Positions 57,090 to 64,000 of a DNA stretch of 64,000 bases are shown piece by piece. The stretch's first letter is position 1. Each line of letters begins with the position of its first letter. The notes below the pieces were generated by a model that saw only the letters and a list, made by a program, of their open reading frames with translations, was not told the DNA's origin and searched no databases. The translations under genes were made by a program, and so were the position numbers. Source of the stretch: Metabacillus arenae (GTDB lineage Bacteria; Bacillota; Bacilli; Bacillales; Bacillaceae); NCBI RefSeq assembly GCF_014773385.1, contig NZ_JACXAI010000012.1, positions 44,123 through 108,122 on the forward strand, in the 5' to 3' direction.

Positions 57090-57215
57090 GGTGGTTTTTA
57101 AAAAAAGAATTCAGTTCTTTCGCTGATTTCATCCAATCTCACCTCCGACCTCTCATTTCCAGAGGTAAGAAGCGAGAGATGAGAATAGAAGCACTCGGCG
57201 AGACACCGATTGCCT
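57090..57215 (+). repeat. Family 2 repeat region with direct-repeat copy A
   Basis: 57090-57163 is the first copy of a 74-bp direct repeat: GGTGGTTTTTA, a CAG-TTCTTTCGCTGATTTC hairpin, ATCCAATCTCACCTCCGACC and TCTCA. It is followed by AGAGATGAGAATAGAAGCAC and TCGGCGAGACACCGATTGC, the family 2 palindrome. Confidence 0.7.
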
Positions 57216-57259
57216 TTATTTCAGAAATTTAAGTTCACCAAAGTAAATAAGGATAAACA

Positions 57260-57333
57260 GGTGGTTTTTATAAAAAGAAATCAGCTTTTTCGCTGATTTC
57301 ATCCAATCCCACCTCTGACCTCTCACATCTAGA
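57260..57333 (+). repeat. Direct-repeat copy B upstream of yutH
   Basis: This aligns to 57090-57163 without gaps at an exact 170-bp offset, with about ten mismatches. It contains the TCAGCTTTTTCGCTGATTTC hairpin and ATCCAATCCCACCTCTGACC. The yutH ribosome binding site begins right after it. Confidence 0.75.
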
Positions 57334-57343
57334 ATGGAGGAAA

Positions 57344-58357
57344 ATGTCCGTGAAAAAGAAAATTAAGGAAACATACGGATTAATTGCAACAGAAATCTTT
57401 TCTTTTGGCCCATATAAAGCTTTTCGTACACCGGGAACTATGTGTCTTATTGTCCCAGTGAGTCAAATAGAAGAAGATGAGCTATATGAACTGTATCATA
57501 TGAGCCAATATTTATATGAAAAAGCTGATCCTTACGTAGCACAGTTTATGGTCGCTAGAAATGGATCTATTTTTATGGAGCATGACAATCAAAAGTATGT
57601 GGTTTTTAAGTGTGCAAACAATAATGAAGGACGCTCACTTTCAAAGGGAAGAGAATTGGCAAGATTTCATCAAAAAGGGAGGAGTTTCCCTTATGAAGTA
57701 ATAAAAACAAACAGAATCGGTCAGTGGAAGCAATTGTGGGAGAAACGACTCGATCAATTGGAGAATTTTTGGAGAGGAAAAGTTCAGGCTCATCCTTTAG
57801 ATCACTTTGAAAAACTGTTTATTGAATCATTTCCATATTATGTAGGACTAGCAGAAAATAGTATACAATATTTAGTAGATACAGAATTGGATGATGAACC
57901 GCAGCCAATAGATTCTGCAACAATCTGTCATCATCGTTTTACTGGAAATGTATGGAGACAAGATCAATTAATCAAACTCCCAATCGATTGGGTGTTTGAT
58001 CATGCAAGCAGAGATATTGCTGAGTATATGCGCGATCAATTTTTTAATCAGCAAACGCAATTCCGTGATTCTGTTTTTTTATTTGCAGAAGAATATGACA
58101 GGACTACACCGCTTTCAGCGTTTTCATGGAGACTCATGTTCTCAAGACTTCTCTTGCCAGTTCATTATTTTGAATGCATTGAAAATTATTACTTATCACC
58201 TGAAACAGAAAACCCATACTACGAAAGAAAATTAAAAGATCTTCTTTCACGTTCAAGCGAATATGAAGAATTTCTAGCTGAATTTCATCAAATGCTCTCA
58301 ATGCGAACAAAAAAAATCTATTTACCGAATATTGAGTGGCTAAGCTATACTTCTTGA
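57344..58357 (+). CDS. yutH: Spore coat-associated protein YutH
   Basis: The 337-residue protein resembles the YutH/CotS kinase-like family: TMCLIVPVSQIEEDELYEL, GRELARFHQKGRSFPYE, ATICHHRFTGNVW (site of the catalytic loop, where Asp is not evident) and the C-terminal MFSRLLLPVHYFECIENYY. It is expected in the spore coat and is unlikely to be an active kinase. GGAGG lies three bases before ATG 57344 and nine before GTG 57350, so the start could be 57350. Confidence 0.85.
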   Translation: MSVKKKIKETYGLIATEIFSFGPYKAFRTPGTMCLIVPVSQIEEDELYELYHMSQYLYEKADPYVAQFMVARNGSIFMEHDNQKYVVFKCANNNEGRSLSKGRELARFHQKGRSFPYEVIKTNRIGQWKQLWEKRLDQLENFWRGKVQAHPLDHFEKLFIESFPYYVGLAENSIQYLVDTELDDEPQPIDSATICHHRFTGNVWRQDQLIKLPIDWVFDHASRDIAEYMRDQFFNQQTQFRDSVFLFAEEYDRTTPLSAFSWRLMFSRLLLPVHYFECIENYYLSPETENPYYERKLKDLLSRSSEYEEFLAEFHQMLSMRTKKIYLPNIEWLSYTS

Positions 58358-58432
58358 TCACCCCTATATGATAAAATAGAGAAAAGCTGTTTTCTTAGAC
58401 TGTTGTGATTGAAACCTAGTTAAAAGCGCCTT

Positions 58433-58686
58433 CTGATAAAGGGGTTGTCATTTACAGGCACCCCTGATGTATTAACCGATACGACCGCAGATTTAATATT
58501 TGCCCTCTTAATGGCGTCTTTAAGAAGAATTTCAGAGGATGCAGAATATGTAAAATAAGGTAAGTGGGAAGGATGGAGCACGTTCTTGCCGATATTCACC
58601 ATAAGACAATCGGTATTTTTGGAATGGGGAAAATCGGACAAGCTATTGCAAAACGCGCAACAGGTTTTTTGATAAGCTTTGGATAG
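58433..58686 (+). pseudogene. Remnant of a D-2-hydroxyacid dehydrogenase gene
   Basis: One frame reads LLIKGLSFTGTPDVLTDTTA and DLIFALLMASLRRISEDAEY, then VK, a stop, and GKWEGWSTFLP. After a frameshift the sequence continues ADIHHKTIGIFGMGKIGQAI and AKRATGF before another stop. This is the NAD-binding region of glyoxylate/hydroxypyruvate reductases (TPDVLTD, the dehydrogenase helix, GKTLGIxGMGxIGxA). Both ends are missing. It is clearly decayed. Confidence 0.8.
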
Positions 58687-58905
58687 AAAACATAAAACTC
58701 TGTTTAATAGAAAAAAAATCCTAAAAGGATAATCGTGTTTAACTATTTGACAGCGAACTCTAATGAGAAGGAGGAACGGAGTTAAGGTTGGTAAGTGATA
58801 CATACAATCTTTTTGAAAATCTGCTTAAAAAGAAATTAAGCAGAAAAAGAGCTTGAAATATCAACTGTTGTAACGCTTACATTGTTGAAAACTGAAAATT
58901 CGCCC

Positions 58906-58934
58906 TTGTAAATTATTTATTAGCATAATATAAT
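58906..58934 (+). promoter_or_regulatory. Sigma-A promoter of hom-thrC-thrB
   Basis: TTGTAA, 17 bases and a perfect TATAAT lie 73 bp before hom. No T-box or riboswitch is visible in this short leader. Confidence 0.7.
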
Positions 58935-59007
58935 GACAAATAAATTCATTTGTGTCTACTGTATATAAACAAATGTCTACTTGAAAGGGACATAGAGGTG
59001 AGTGAGT

Positions 59008-60306
59008 ATGAAAAAAATTAATGTTGGTTTATTAGGTTTAGGAACGGTTGGCAGCGGTGTTGTTAAGATTATTAAAGACCATCAAGATAAATTGATGCAC
59101 CTAATCGGCTGTCCTGTTGAAGTAACAAAAATATTAGTAAAAGATATAGAAAAAGCACGTCAAGTTGTGGTAGATAAAAATTACTTAACGAAGGATGTTT
59201 ATGAAGTCATCCGCGATCCAGAAGTAGACGTAGTTATTGAAGTGATGGGCGGTATTGAGGAAACAAAAGACTTTTTATTAGAGGCCCTTCAAAATAAAAA
59301 GCATGTTGTAACAGCAAATAAAGATTTAATGGCTGTTTATGGAAGCGAGCTTTTATCTGTCGCTACAGAAAACGGCTGTGACTTATTTTATGAAGCAAGT
59401 GTTGCCGGCGGAATCCCGATTTTAAGAGGATTAGTAGACGGTTTGGCTTCAGATCGCATTAATAAATTAATGGGTATTGTTAATGGAACGACAAATTTTA
59501 TTTTAACAAAAATGAGCAAATACGGTTCCCCTTATGATGAAGTTCTTAAGGAAGCTCAAGATTTAGGTTATGCAGAAGCTGATCCAACGGCAGATGTTGA
59601 AGGATTAGACGCTGCAAGAAAAATGGCCATTCTTTCAAGATTAGGCTTTTCCATGAATGTCGATCTTGAGGATGTTTCGGTTAAAGGAATCAGTTCGGTA
59701 ACGGCGGAAGATATTAATTATAGTAAGCGTCTTGGTTATACAATGAAGCTCATTGGGGTTGCACAAAGACAAGGAGAAAAGGTTGAAGTTAGCGTTCAAC
59801 CGACATTGCTTCCTGATTATCACCCGCTAGCATCTGTTAATGATGAATATAATGCAGTCTATGTTTACGGTGAAGCTGTAGGAGAAACGATGTTTTACGG
59901 TCCTGGAGCCGGCAGTCTTCCAACAGCAACAGCAGTCGTTTCAGATTTGGTCGGAGTAATGAAAAACATGCGTCTTGGCGTAAATGGTAACAGCGCTGTT
60001 GCTCCGCAATTTGATAAAAACTTAAAGCTGCCAGAAGAAATTTATTCACAGCGGTTTTTACGCATTCATGTAGCAGACCAAGTTGGAGCTTTTTCAAAAA
60101 TTACTTCACTATTTTCAGAAAGAGGCGTAAGCTTTGAAAAGATCCTTCAGCTTCCGTTAAAGAAAGACGACTTAGCTGAAATTGTAATTGTCACTCATCA
60201 AGCATCACAAAAAGACTTTGAAGAAATTCTTCAGCTCTTAAATGACCTTGCAGTAGTCGATAACGTAAAAAGCACATACCGTGTAGAAGGGAATAGTTGG
60301 ACATGA
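59008..60306 (+). CDS. hom: Homoserine dehydrogenase
   Basis: The 432-residue enzyme reduces aspartate semialdehyde to homoserine, the branch step to threonine and methionine. The NAD(P) motif is [13 protein letters not shown], the catalytic region has TANKDLMA and [12 protein letters not shown], and the C-terminal about 80 residues ([20 protein letters not shown]) are an ACT domain for threonine feedback. GAGGTGAGTGAG precedes ATG 59008. The stop overlaps the thrC start as ATGA. Confidence 0.95.
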   Translation: MKKINVGLLGLGTVGSGVVKIIKDHQDKLMHLIGCPVEVTKILVKDIEKARQVVVDKNYLTKDVYEVIRDPEVDVVIEVMGGIEETKDFLLEALQNKKHVVTANKDLMAVYGSELLSVATENGCDLFYEASVAGGIPILRGLVDGLASDRINKLMGIVNGTTNFILTKMSKYGSPYDEVLKEAQDLGYAEADPTADVEGLDAARKMAILSRLGFSMNVDLEDVSVKGISSVTAEDINYSKRLGYTMKLIGVAQRQGEKVEVSVQPTLLPDYHPLASVNDEYNAVYVYGEAVGETMFYGPGAGSLPTATAVVSDLVGVMKNMRLGVNGNSAVAPQFDKNLKLPEEIYSQRFLRIHVADQVGAFSKITSLFSERGVSFEKILQLPLKKDDLAEIVIVTHQASQKDFEEILQLLNDLAVVDNVKSTYRVEGNSWT

Positions 60307-61364
60307 GTTGGAAAGGATTATTACAACAGTATCGTGAATATTTACCAGTAACTGAAGAAACACCGCTGCTTACATTACATGAAGGAAACACACCACTGAT
60401 CTATTTACCTAAGCTATCTGAACAACTCGGCGTAGAGCTCCATGTTAAAACTGAAGGGGTCAATCCGACAGGTTCGTTTAAAGACCGTGGGATGGTCATG
60501 GCGGTTGCAAAAGCGAAAGAAGAAGGCAGCGATACTGTCATGTGCGCTTCTACCGGAAACACATCTGCAGCGGCAGCAGCTTATGCAGCGAGAGCAAATA
60601 TGAAATGTATCATCGTCATTCCGGACGGGAAAATTGCTTTTGGAAAGCTCGCTCAAGCTGTTATGTATGGAGCGGAAATATATGCTATTAAGGGAAACTT
60701 CGATCAAGCATTAACGATGGTTCGGAATATATGTGCTAAATTACCGATTACTCTTGTCAACTCAGTTAATCCTTATCGCATTGAAGGTCAAAAGACCGCT
60801 GCATTTGAAGTTTGTGAACAACTAGGAACAGCTCCAGATGTACTGGCAATCCCAGTCGGTAACGCTGGAAACATCACAGCGTACTGGAAGGGATTTAAAG
60901 AGTTTCACGAGCGTAACCAGACAGGCTTGCCTGAAATGAGAGGCTTTGAAGCTGAGGGTGCGGCTGCCATTGTACGAAATGAGGTCATTGAAGAGCCTGA
61001 AACAATTGCAACTGCTATTCGAATTGGAAACCCGGCAAGCTGGGACAAAGCAGTTTCAGCAGCAGAAGAATCTAATGGAAAAATTGATGAAGTGACAGAT
61101 CCGGAAATCTTAAGCGCCTATAAACTTTTAGCAAGAACAGAAGGAGTTTTTGCTGAACCAGCATCATGTGCTTCAATTGCAGGTGTTATTAAACAAATAA
61201 AATCAGGTGAAATTAAGAAGGGCAGTAAGGTAGTCGCTGTCTTAACGGGCAACGGACTTAAAGATCCTAATACAGCCGTTGATGAATCTGAAATTAAGCC
61301 ATTGGTTCTTCCAAATGACGAAGATGCCGTATTGGAGCAGCTTAGAGGAGTTGCAAAAGTATGA
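60303..61364 (+). CDS. thrC: Threonine synthase
   Basis: The 353-residue PLP enzyme converts O-phosphohomoserine to threonine. Lys60 in [10 protein letters not shown] binds [16 protein letters not shown] and the glycine-rich [12 protein letters not shown] bind its phosphate. The start ATG 60303 overlaps the hom stop by four bases and the stop overlaps the thrB start by four bases, so the three genes are translationally coupled. Confidence 0.95.
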   Translation: MSWKGLLQQYREYLPVTEETPLLTLHEGNTPLIYLPKLSEQLGVELHVKTEGVNPTGSFKDRGMVMAVAKAKEEGSDTVMCASTGNTSAAAAAYAARANMKCIIVIPDGKIAFGKLAQAVMYGAEIYAIKGNFDQALTMVRNICAKLPITLVNSVNPYRIEGQKTAAFEVCEQLGTAPDVLAIPVGNAGNITAYWKGFKEFHERNQTGLPEMRGFEAEGAAAIVRNEVIEEPETIATAIRIGNPASWDKAVSAAEESNGKIDEVTDPEILSAYKLLARTEGVFAEPASCASIAGVIKQIKSGEIKKGSKVVAVLTGNGLKDPNTAVDESEIKPLVLPNDEDAVLEQLRGVAKV

Positions 61365-62293
61365 CTGAAGGTGACATGTTAAAAATTACGGTACCTGGGA
61401 GCACGGCCAACCTTGGACCTGGGTTTGATTCCATTGGACTTGCGCTGAATTGTTATTTGACAATGACAGTGTCTCCCAATAAACAGTGGGAGTTTGTTGC
61501 TGAAAGTGAAATGGTCAAAGATATTCCTTCGGGTAAAGAAAACCTGGTTTATCAAGTAGCCAAGTTTACAGCAGACAAGTACAAAGCTGAATTACCTCCA
61601 TGCAAAGTTTACGTTTGGAGCGATATTCCCTTAGCGAGGGGTTTGGGAAGCAGCGCTGCAGCTGTTATAGGAGGAATTGAACTAGCGAATCAGCTTGCGG
61701 GATTAAATCTATCCGACGACGAAAAAGTACGATTATCGAGTGAATATGAAGGCCACCCAGATAACGTTGGTGCCTCCCTGCTAGGCGGCCTTGTCATTGG
61801 CCTGCATCAGGAAGACGAAACAGAACTCGTCCACATCCCCAACCTTGATGTTGATGTCATTGCCATTATCCCTTCATATGAAGTGTTCACGAAGGATGCA
61901 AGAGACGTCCTGCCAGGCGCAATGCCATATTCAAAGGCAGTCGAGGCAAGTGCTGTAAGCAATCTGTTAGTCGCCGCCCTTCTTACAAAAAATTGGGGCT
62001 TAGTCGGGAAAATGATGAGTCGGGACCTCTTCCATCAACCATACCGTCAATCCCTCGTTCCAGAACTTGCAGAAGCCGAAAAAATTGCAAGAGCAGAAGG
62101 AGCCTACGGAGTGGCATTGAGCGGAGCAGGCCCAACAATTCTATGCTTAACAAGGAAAGAGAACTCTGAACAGCTCGCTAAAACATTTGCTGATGCTTTT
62201 CCAGAATGTGAAGTGAAAAACCTGGGGATCGCTGAAAAAGGATGCTATGTAGAGTCTGTTGGTACAGTTTTAGAAAAGGGAGGACTATCTTAG
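61361..62293 (+). CDS. thrB: Homoserine kinase
   Basis: The 310-residue GHMP kinase phosphorylates homoserine for threonine synthase. [20 protein letters not shown] is motif 1, [16 protein letters not shown] is the ATP loop, and [17 protein letters not shown] is motif 3. ATG 61361 follows GAGGAG by ten bases and overlaps the thrC stop; ATG 61376 after GAAGGTG is the alternative. It ends the operon. Confidence 0.95.
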   Translation: MTEGDMLKITVPGSTANLGPGFDSIGLALNCYLTMTVSPNKQWEFVAESEMVKDIPSGKENLVYQVAKFTADKYKAELPPCKVYVWSDIPLARGLGSSAAAVIGGIELANQLAGLNLSDDEKVRLSSEYEGHPDNVGASLLGGLVIGLHQEDETELVHIPNLDVDVIAIIPSYEVFTKDARDVLPGAMPYSKAVEASAVSNLLVAALLTKNWGLVGKMMSRDLFHQPYRQSLVPELAEAEKIARAEGAYGVALSGAGPTILCLTRKENSEQLAKTFADAFPECEVKNLGIAEKGCYVESVGTVLEKGGLS

Positions 62294-62307
62294 GGTAGTT
62301 CTTTTTT
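62282..62307 (+). terminator. Terminator of hom-thrC-thrB
   Basis: GGACTATC pairs with GGTAGTTC (two G-T pairs) around TTAG, followed by six T; it overlaps the thrB stop. Confidence 0.7.
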
Positions 62308-62428
62308 GTGAGGTCGAATAATTGCTGAAATTTGGCCGAAATGCTACTTAAAATGGCCGGATTTCCCAAGGGTTTGGTTGAATTAAAGTTTTCGTTAATA
62401 CATTAATTAAATTATCCATTTGTAAACT

Positions 62429-62460
62429 AAAAAAGAGCTGTCAAATAACAGCCCTTTTTA
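62429..62460. terminator. Bidirectional terminator between thrB and yutI
   Basis: AAAAAGAGCTGT and ACAGCCCTTTTT form a stem with A and T runs on both sides, able to end transcription from either strand. Confidence 0.85.
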
Positions 62461-62472
62461 AAATCATTCTTA

Positions 62473-62709
62473 TTAAAATACTTGTTCTACTTCTACTACG
62501 CCTGGAACTTCTTCAAGCAGTGCTCTTTCGATACCTGCTTTTAGTGTGATCGTTGAACTTGGGCAGCTTCCGCAAGCTCCTAAAAGACGAAGTTTTACAA
62601 TCCCGTCCTCGACATCCACTAGCTCACAGTCTCCGCCGTCACGTAATAAAAATGGGCGCAGTTTATCTAATACTTCTTGAACCTGTTCTCTCATTTCCAC
62701 TTCAGTCAA
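62473..62709 (-). CDS. yutI: NifU-like Fe-S carrier YutI
   Basis: The 78-residue protein is a single NFU domain with the cluster-binding Cys46-Gly-Ser-Cys49 in [14 protein letters not shown] proteins carry a 4Fe-4S cluster from the SUF scaffold to target enzymes such as LipA. The start is TTG 62709 after AAGGAG, giving [20 protein letters not shown]; a longer frame from 62748 has no site. Confidence 0.92.
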   Translation of the reverse strand: MTEVEMREQVQEVLDKLRPFLLRDGGDCELVDVEDGIVKLRLLGACGSCPSSTITLKAGIERALLEEVPGVVEVEQVF

Positions 62710-62908
62710 AATAATCGACTCCTTCCTTATGTCCTTTATTATATTCAATTCGCATCCGAAAATCTATTGAGATGTTTGTGGAACATTAACAATAGTTTAC
62801 CATATTCTCAAGCAACTGAGAATGAAAAAATGAAATTCACAATTGAGAATGGATTTCTCCTCCATTATTGTCTACAATAGAAAAAAAGACAACCGGGGGA
62901 ACAAACTA

Positions 62909-63235
62909 ATGAAAAAAGAAGTAGAAGTTTGTGTTTATGGTACTGAAGTATTATGTCCAAGCTGCGTTAATTTACCATCATCCAGGGAAACGTATGAGTG
63001 GCTGCAAGCGGCTATTTCAAGAAAGTACCCGGATCAGCCCTTTCAAATGGATTACATTGATATCCATCAGCCACCTGAGGACGAGTTAAAAAAAAGCTTT
63101 TCTGAAAAAGTGCTAAACGATGAATACTTTTATCCGTTAATTGTAATCGAAGGAAATGTAGTAGGTGAAGGAAATCCACGTTTAAAAGTGATATACAAGG
63201 AAATGGAAAAACACGGTTATATTCCTGTTGCTTGA
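62909..63235 (+). CDS. yuzD: YuzD family thioredoxin-like protein (DUF1462)
   Basis: The 108-residue protein belongs to YuzD/DUF1462: VCVYGTEVLCPSCVNLPSSR near the start with Cys16-Pro-Ser-Cys19, then WLQAAISRKYPDQPFQMDYI and YPLIVIEGNVVGEGNPRLK. A redox role is suggested by the CxxC but unproven. GGGGGAAC precedes ATG 62909. It is divergent from yutI; the shared gap holds both promoters. Confidence 0.88.
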   Translation: MKKEVEVCVYGTEVLCPSCVNLPSSRETYEWLQAAISRKYPDQPFQMDYIDIHQPPEDELKKSFSEKVLNDEYFYPLIVIEGNVVGEGNPRLKVIYKEMEKHGYIPVA

Positions 63236-64000
63236 TATTTTAATAAGCGCGAGTTAAAAAAAGGACTAATTAAGTTCTATATACCTTAAGACTTATCTAA
63301 TCAGAATAGACAATTACGGGAATGAGACTGGAATAGCGGTTACTGCAATGAAACTAGGCCATTCATTAATACATCTTCCGCACGACATATCTTCTTTTTG
63401 AGGCAGATTTGGATTAATCAAATAAAAAAACTCGCTGTATTGAGGTATAACGGGTTTACTTTAGAGGTGCAAACATTGTAAAGCACATAGGAAAACGCAC
63501 TTGAATTCACAATATAATTCACAGTGCGTTTGGCGAATTTTCATCGCTTATCATTTCCTAATTCACATAGGAAATCACAGGGTATGAAATAATTATTGGA
63601 GAGTTTGTGAATTCTTTGTGATTTAGTACATGGATTATGTTGCGATGACAAAGATTGTTGGATTTAATTTTAATGGGTAACGTTCACGAGCACTTAGACT
63701 TCTTCAGGATTAGTGGGGCTGAGGAGACCCCACAGATGGAAGTCTCCCCACAACGCATCAAAATGAGGTTCACTTGGTTTTTTTGAAACATAAGAAGTCT
63801 TATCCTTAATAGAGGAACCAGTGATAGTTAAAATAAGTGGAGGTTTTCCGGTTAAACTGTAGAATAGAGCTCATTTAGGTGTATATAAGCGGAGGTTTTC
63901 CGATTAAGCAAAGCAAATGTACCCATTTTCACGTTTTTCGAGTCAATAGTCGGAATCTTTCCGTCTATTTTGGCTATTTTCAGTGCTATTAGATAAATAA
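63236..64000. other. Long non-coding stretch with several hairpins
   Basis: There is no supported gene in 765 bases. AAACGCACT and AGTGCGTTT (about 63493-63531) form an inverted repeat. AGTGGGGCTGAGGAGACCCC (from 63711) and TCTCCCCAC (to about 63751) lie together in a self-complementary block. From 63833 short hairpins with a GGAGGTTTTCC or GGAATCTTTCC core recur every 50-60 bases. Confidence 0.5.
63833..63970 (+). repeat. Spaced array of short hairpins
   Basis: ATAAGTGGAGGTTTTCCGGT (63833-) and ATAAGCGGAGGTTTTCCGAT (63885-) match at 21 of 23 positions over the unit. A third, diverged unit AGTCGGAATCTTTCCGTCTA lies near 63948. Each can form a small hairpin. Confidence 0.6.

Noticed and set aside
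58700..59007. T-box or threonine riboswitch before hom
   Set aside because: No conserved T-box sequence (TGGNACCGCG-like) and no terminator in the short leader.

Overview
The window is a low-G+C Firmicute chromosome segment, most likely from a polyhydroxyalkanoate (PHA)-forming, spore-forming member of the Bacillaceae. The reasons are TTG/GTG starts with strong AGGAGG-type ribosome binding sites, a class IV PHA synthase cluster in the Bacillus megaterium arrangement, spore genes (yunB, yutC, yutH), and long gene-order agreement with the Bacillus subtilis yus-yur and yun-yut regions. That comparison is from memory of those gene orders, not from a search. I see no rRNA, tRNA, CRISPR array, prophage or intact insertion sequence.

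Left part (1-14.4 kb): a ZIP-family metal transporter runs off the left edge. Next come a PHB-depolymerase-family esterase, a second acetoacetyl-CoA-reductase-like SDR, and the PHA cluster: phaP and phaQ on the minus strand, phaR-phaB-phaC on the plus strand, followed by a small lipoyl/biotinyl-like protein and a thiolase. Together these can condense acetyl-CoA, reduce it, polymerise it, coat the granule and degrade the polymer. A Fur-box-controlled ferric-siderophore importer follows: a divergent lipoprotein receptor, two permeases, an ATPase, an FhuF-like reductase and YusU.

Middle part (15.4-36.1 kb): proline dehydrogenase, yuzL, the FadR-box fatty-acid beta-oxidation operon fadN-fadA-fadE, yusI, gcvH, yusG, yusF, yusE, yusD, a SAM riboswitch followed by metNPQ, yurZ, and the sufCDSUB iron-sulfur assembly operon.

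Right part (36.2-64 kb): a TetR regulator with a 19-bp perfect inverted repeat, a membrane protein, yunF-yunD-yunC-yunB, a lysine riboswitch in front of an NhaC-type transporter, a sodium symporter with its 36-residue small subunit, cysJ-cysI, yunA, lipA, yutC, yutD, several small Bacillus-specific genes, yutE-yutF, yutG, yutH, the hom-thrC-thrB operon, the NifU-like yutI and yuzD.

The most unusual content is non-coding. About nine copies of a structured dispersed repeat all read in the same direction; one sits inside the metN leader and one abuts the proline dehydrogenase ribosome binding site. A second palindromic repeat family is also present. Other remnants are a 3'-truncated copy of the ZIP gene start 8 kb away, a decayed hydroxyacid dehydrogenase, and a hairpin that may hide a ribosome binding site. 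I did not find a convincing new multi-gene system; the best candidates for new biology are the repeat families and the lysine-less lipoyl-like protein inside the PHA cluster.
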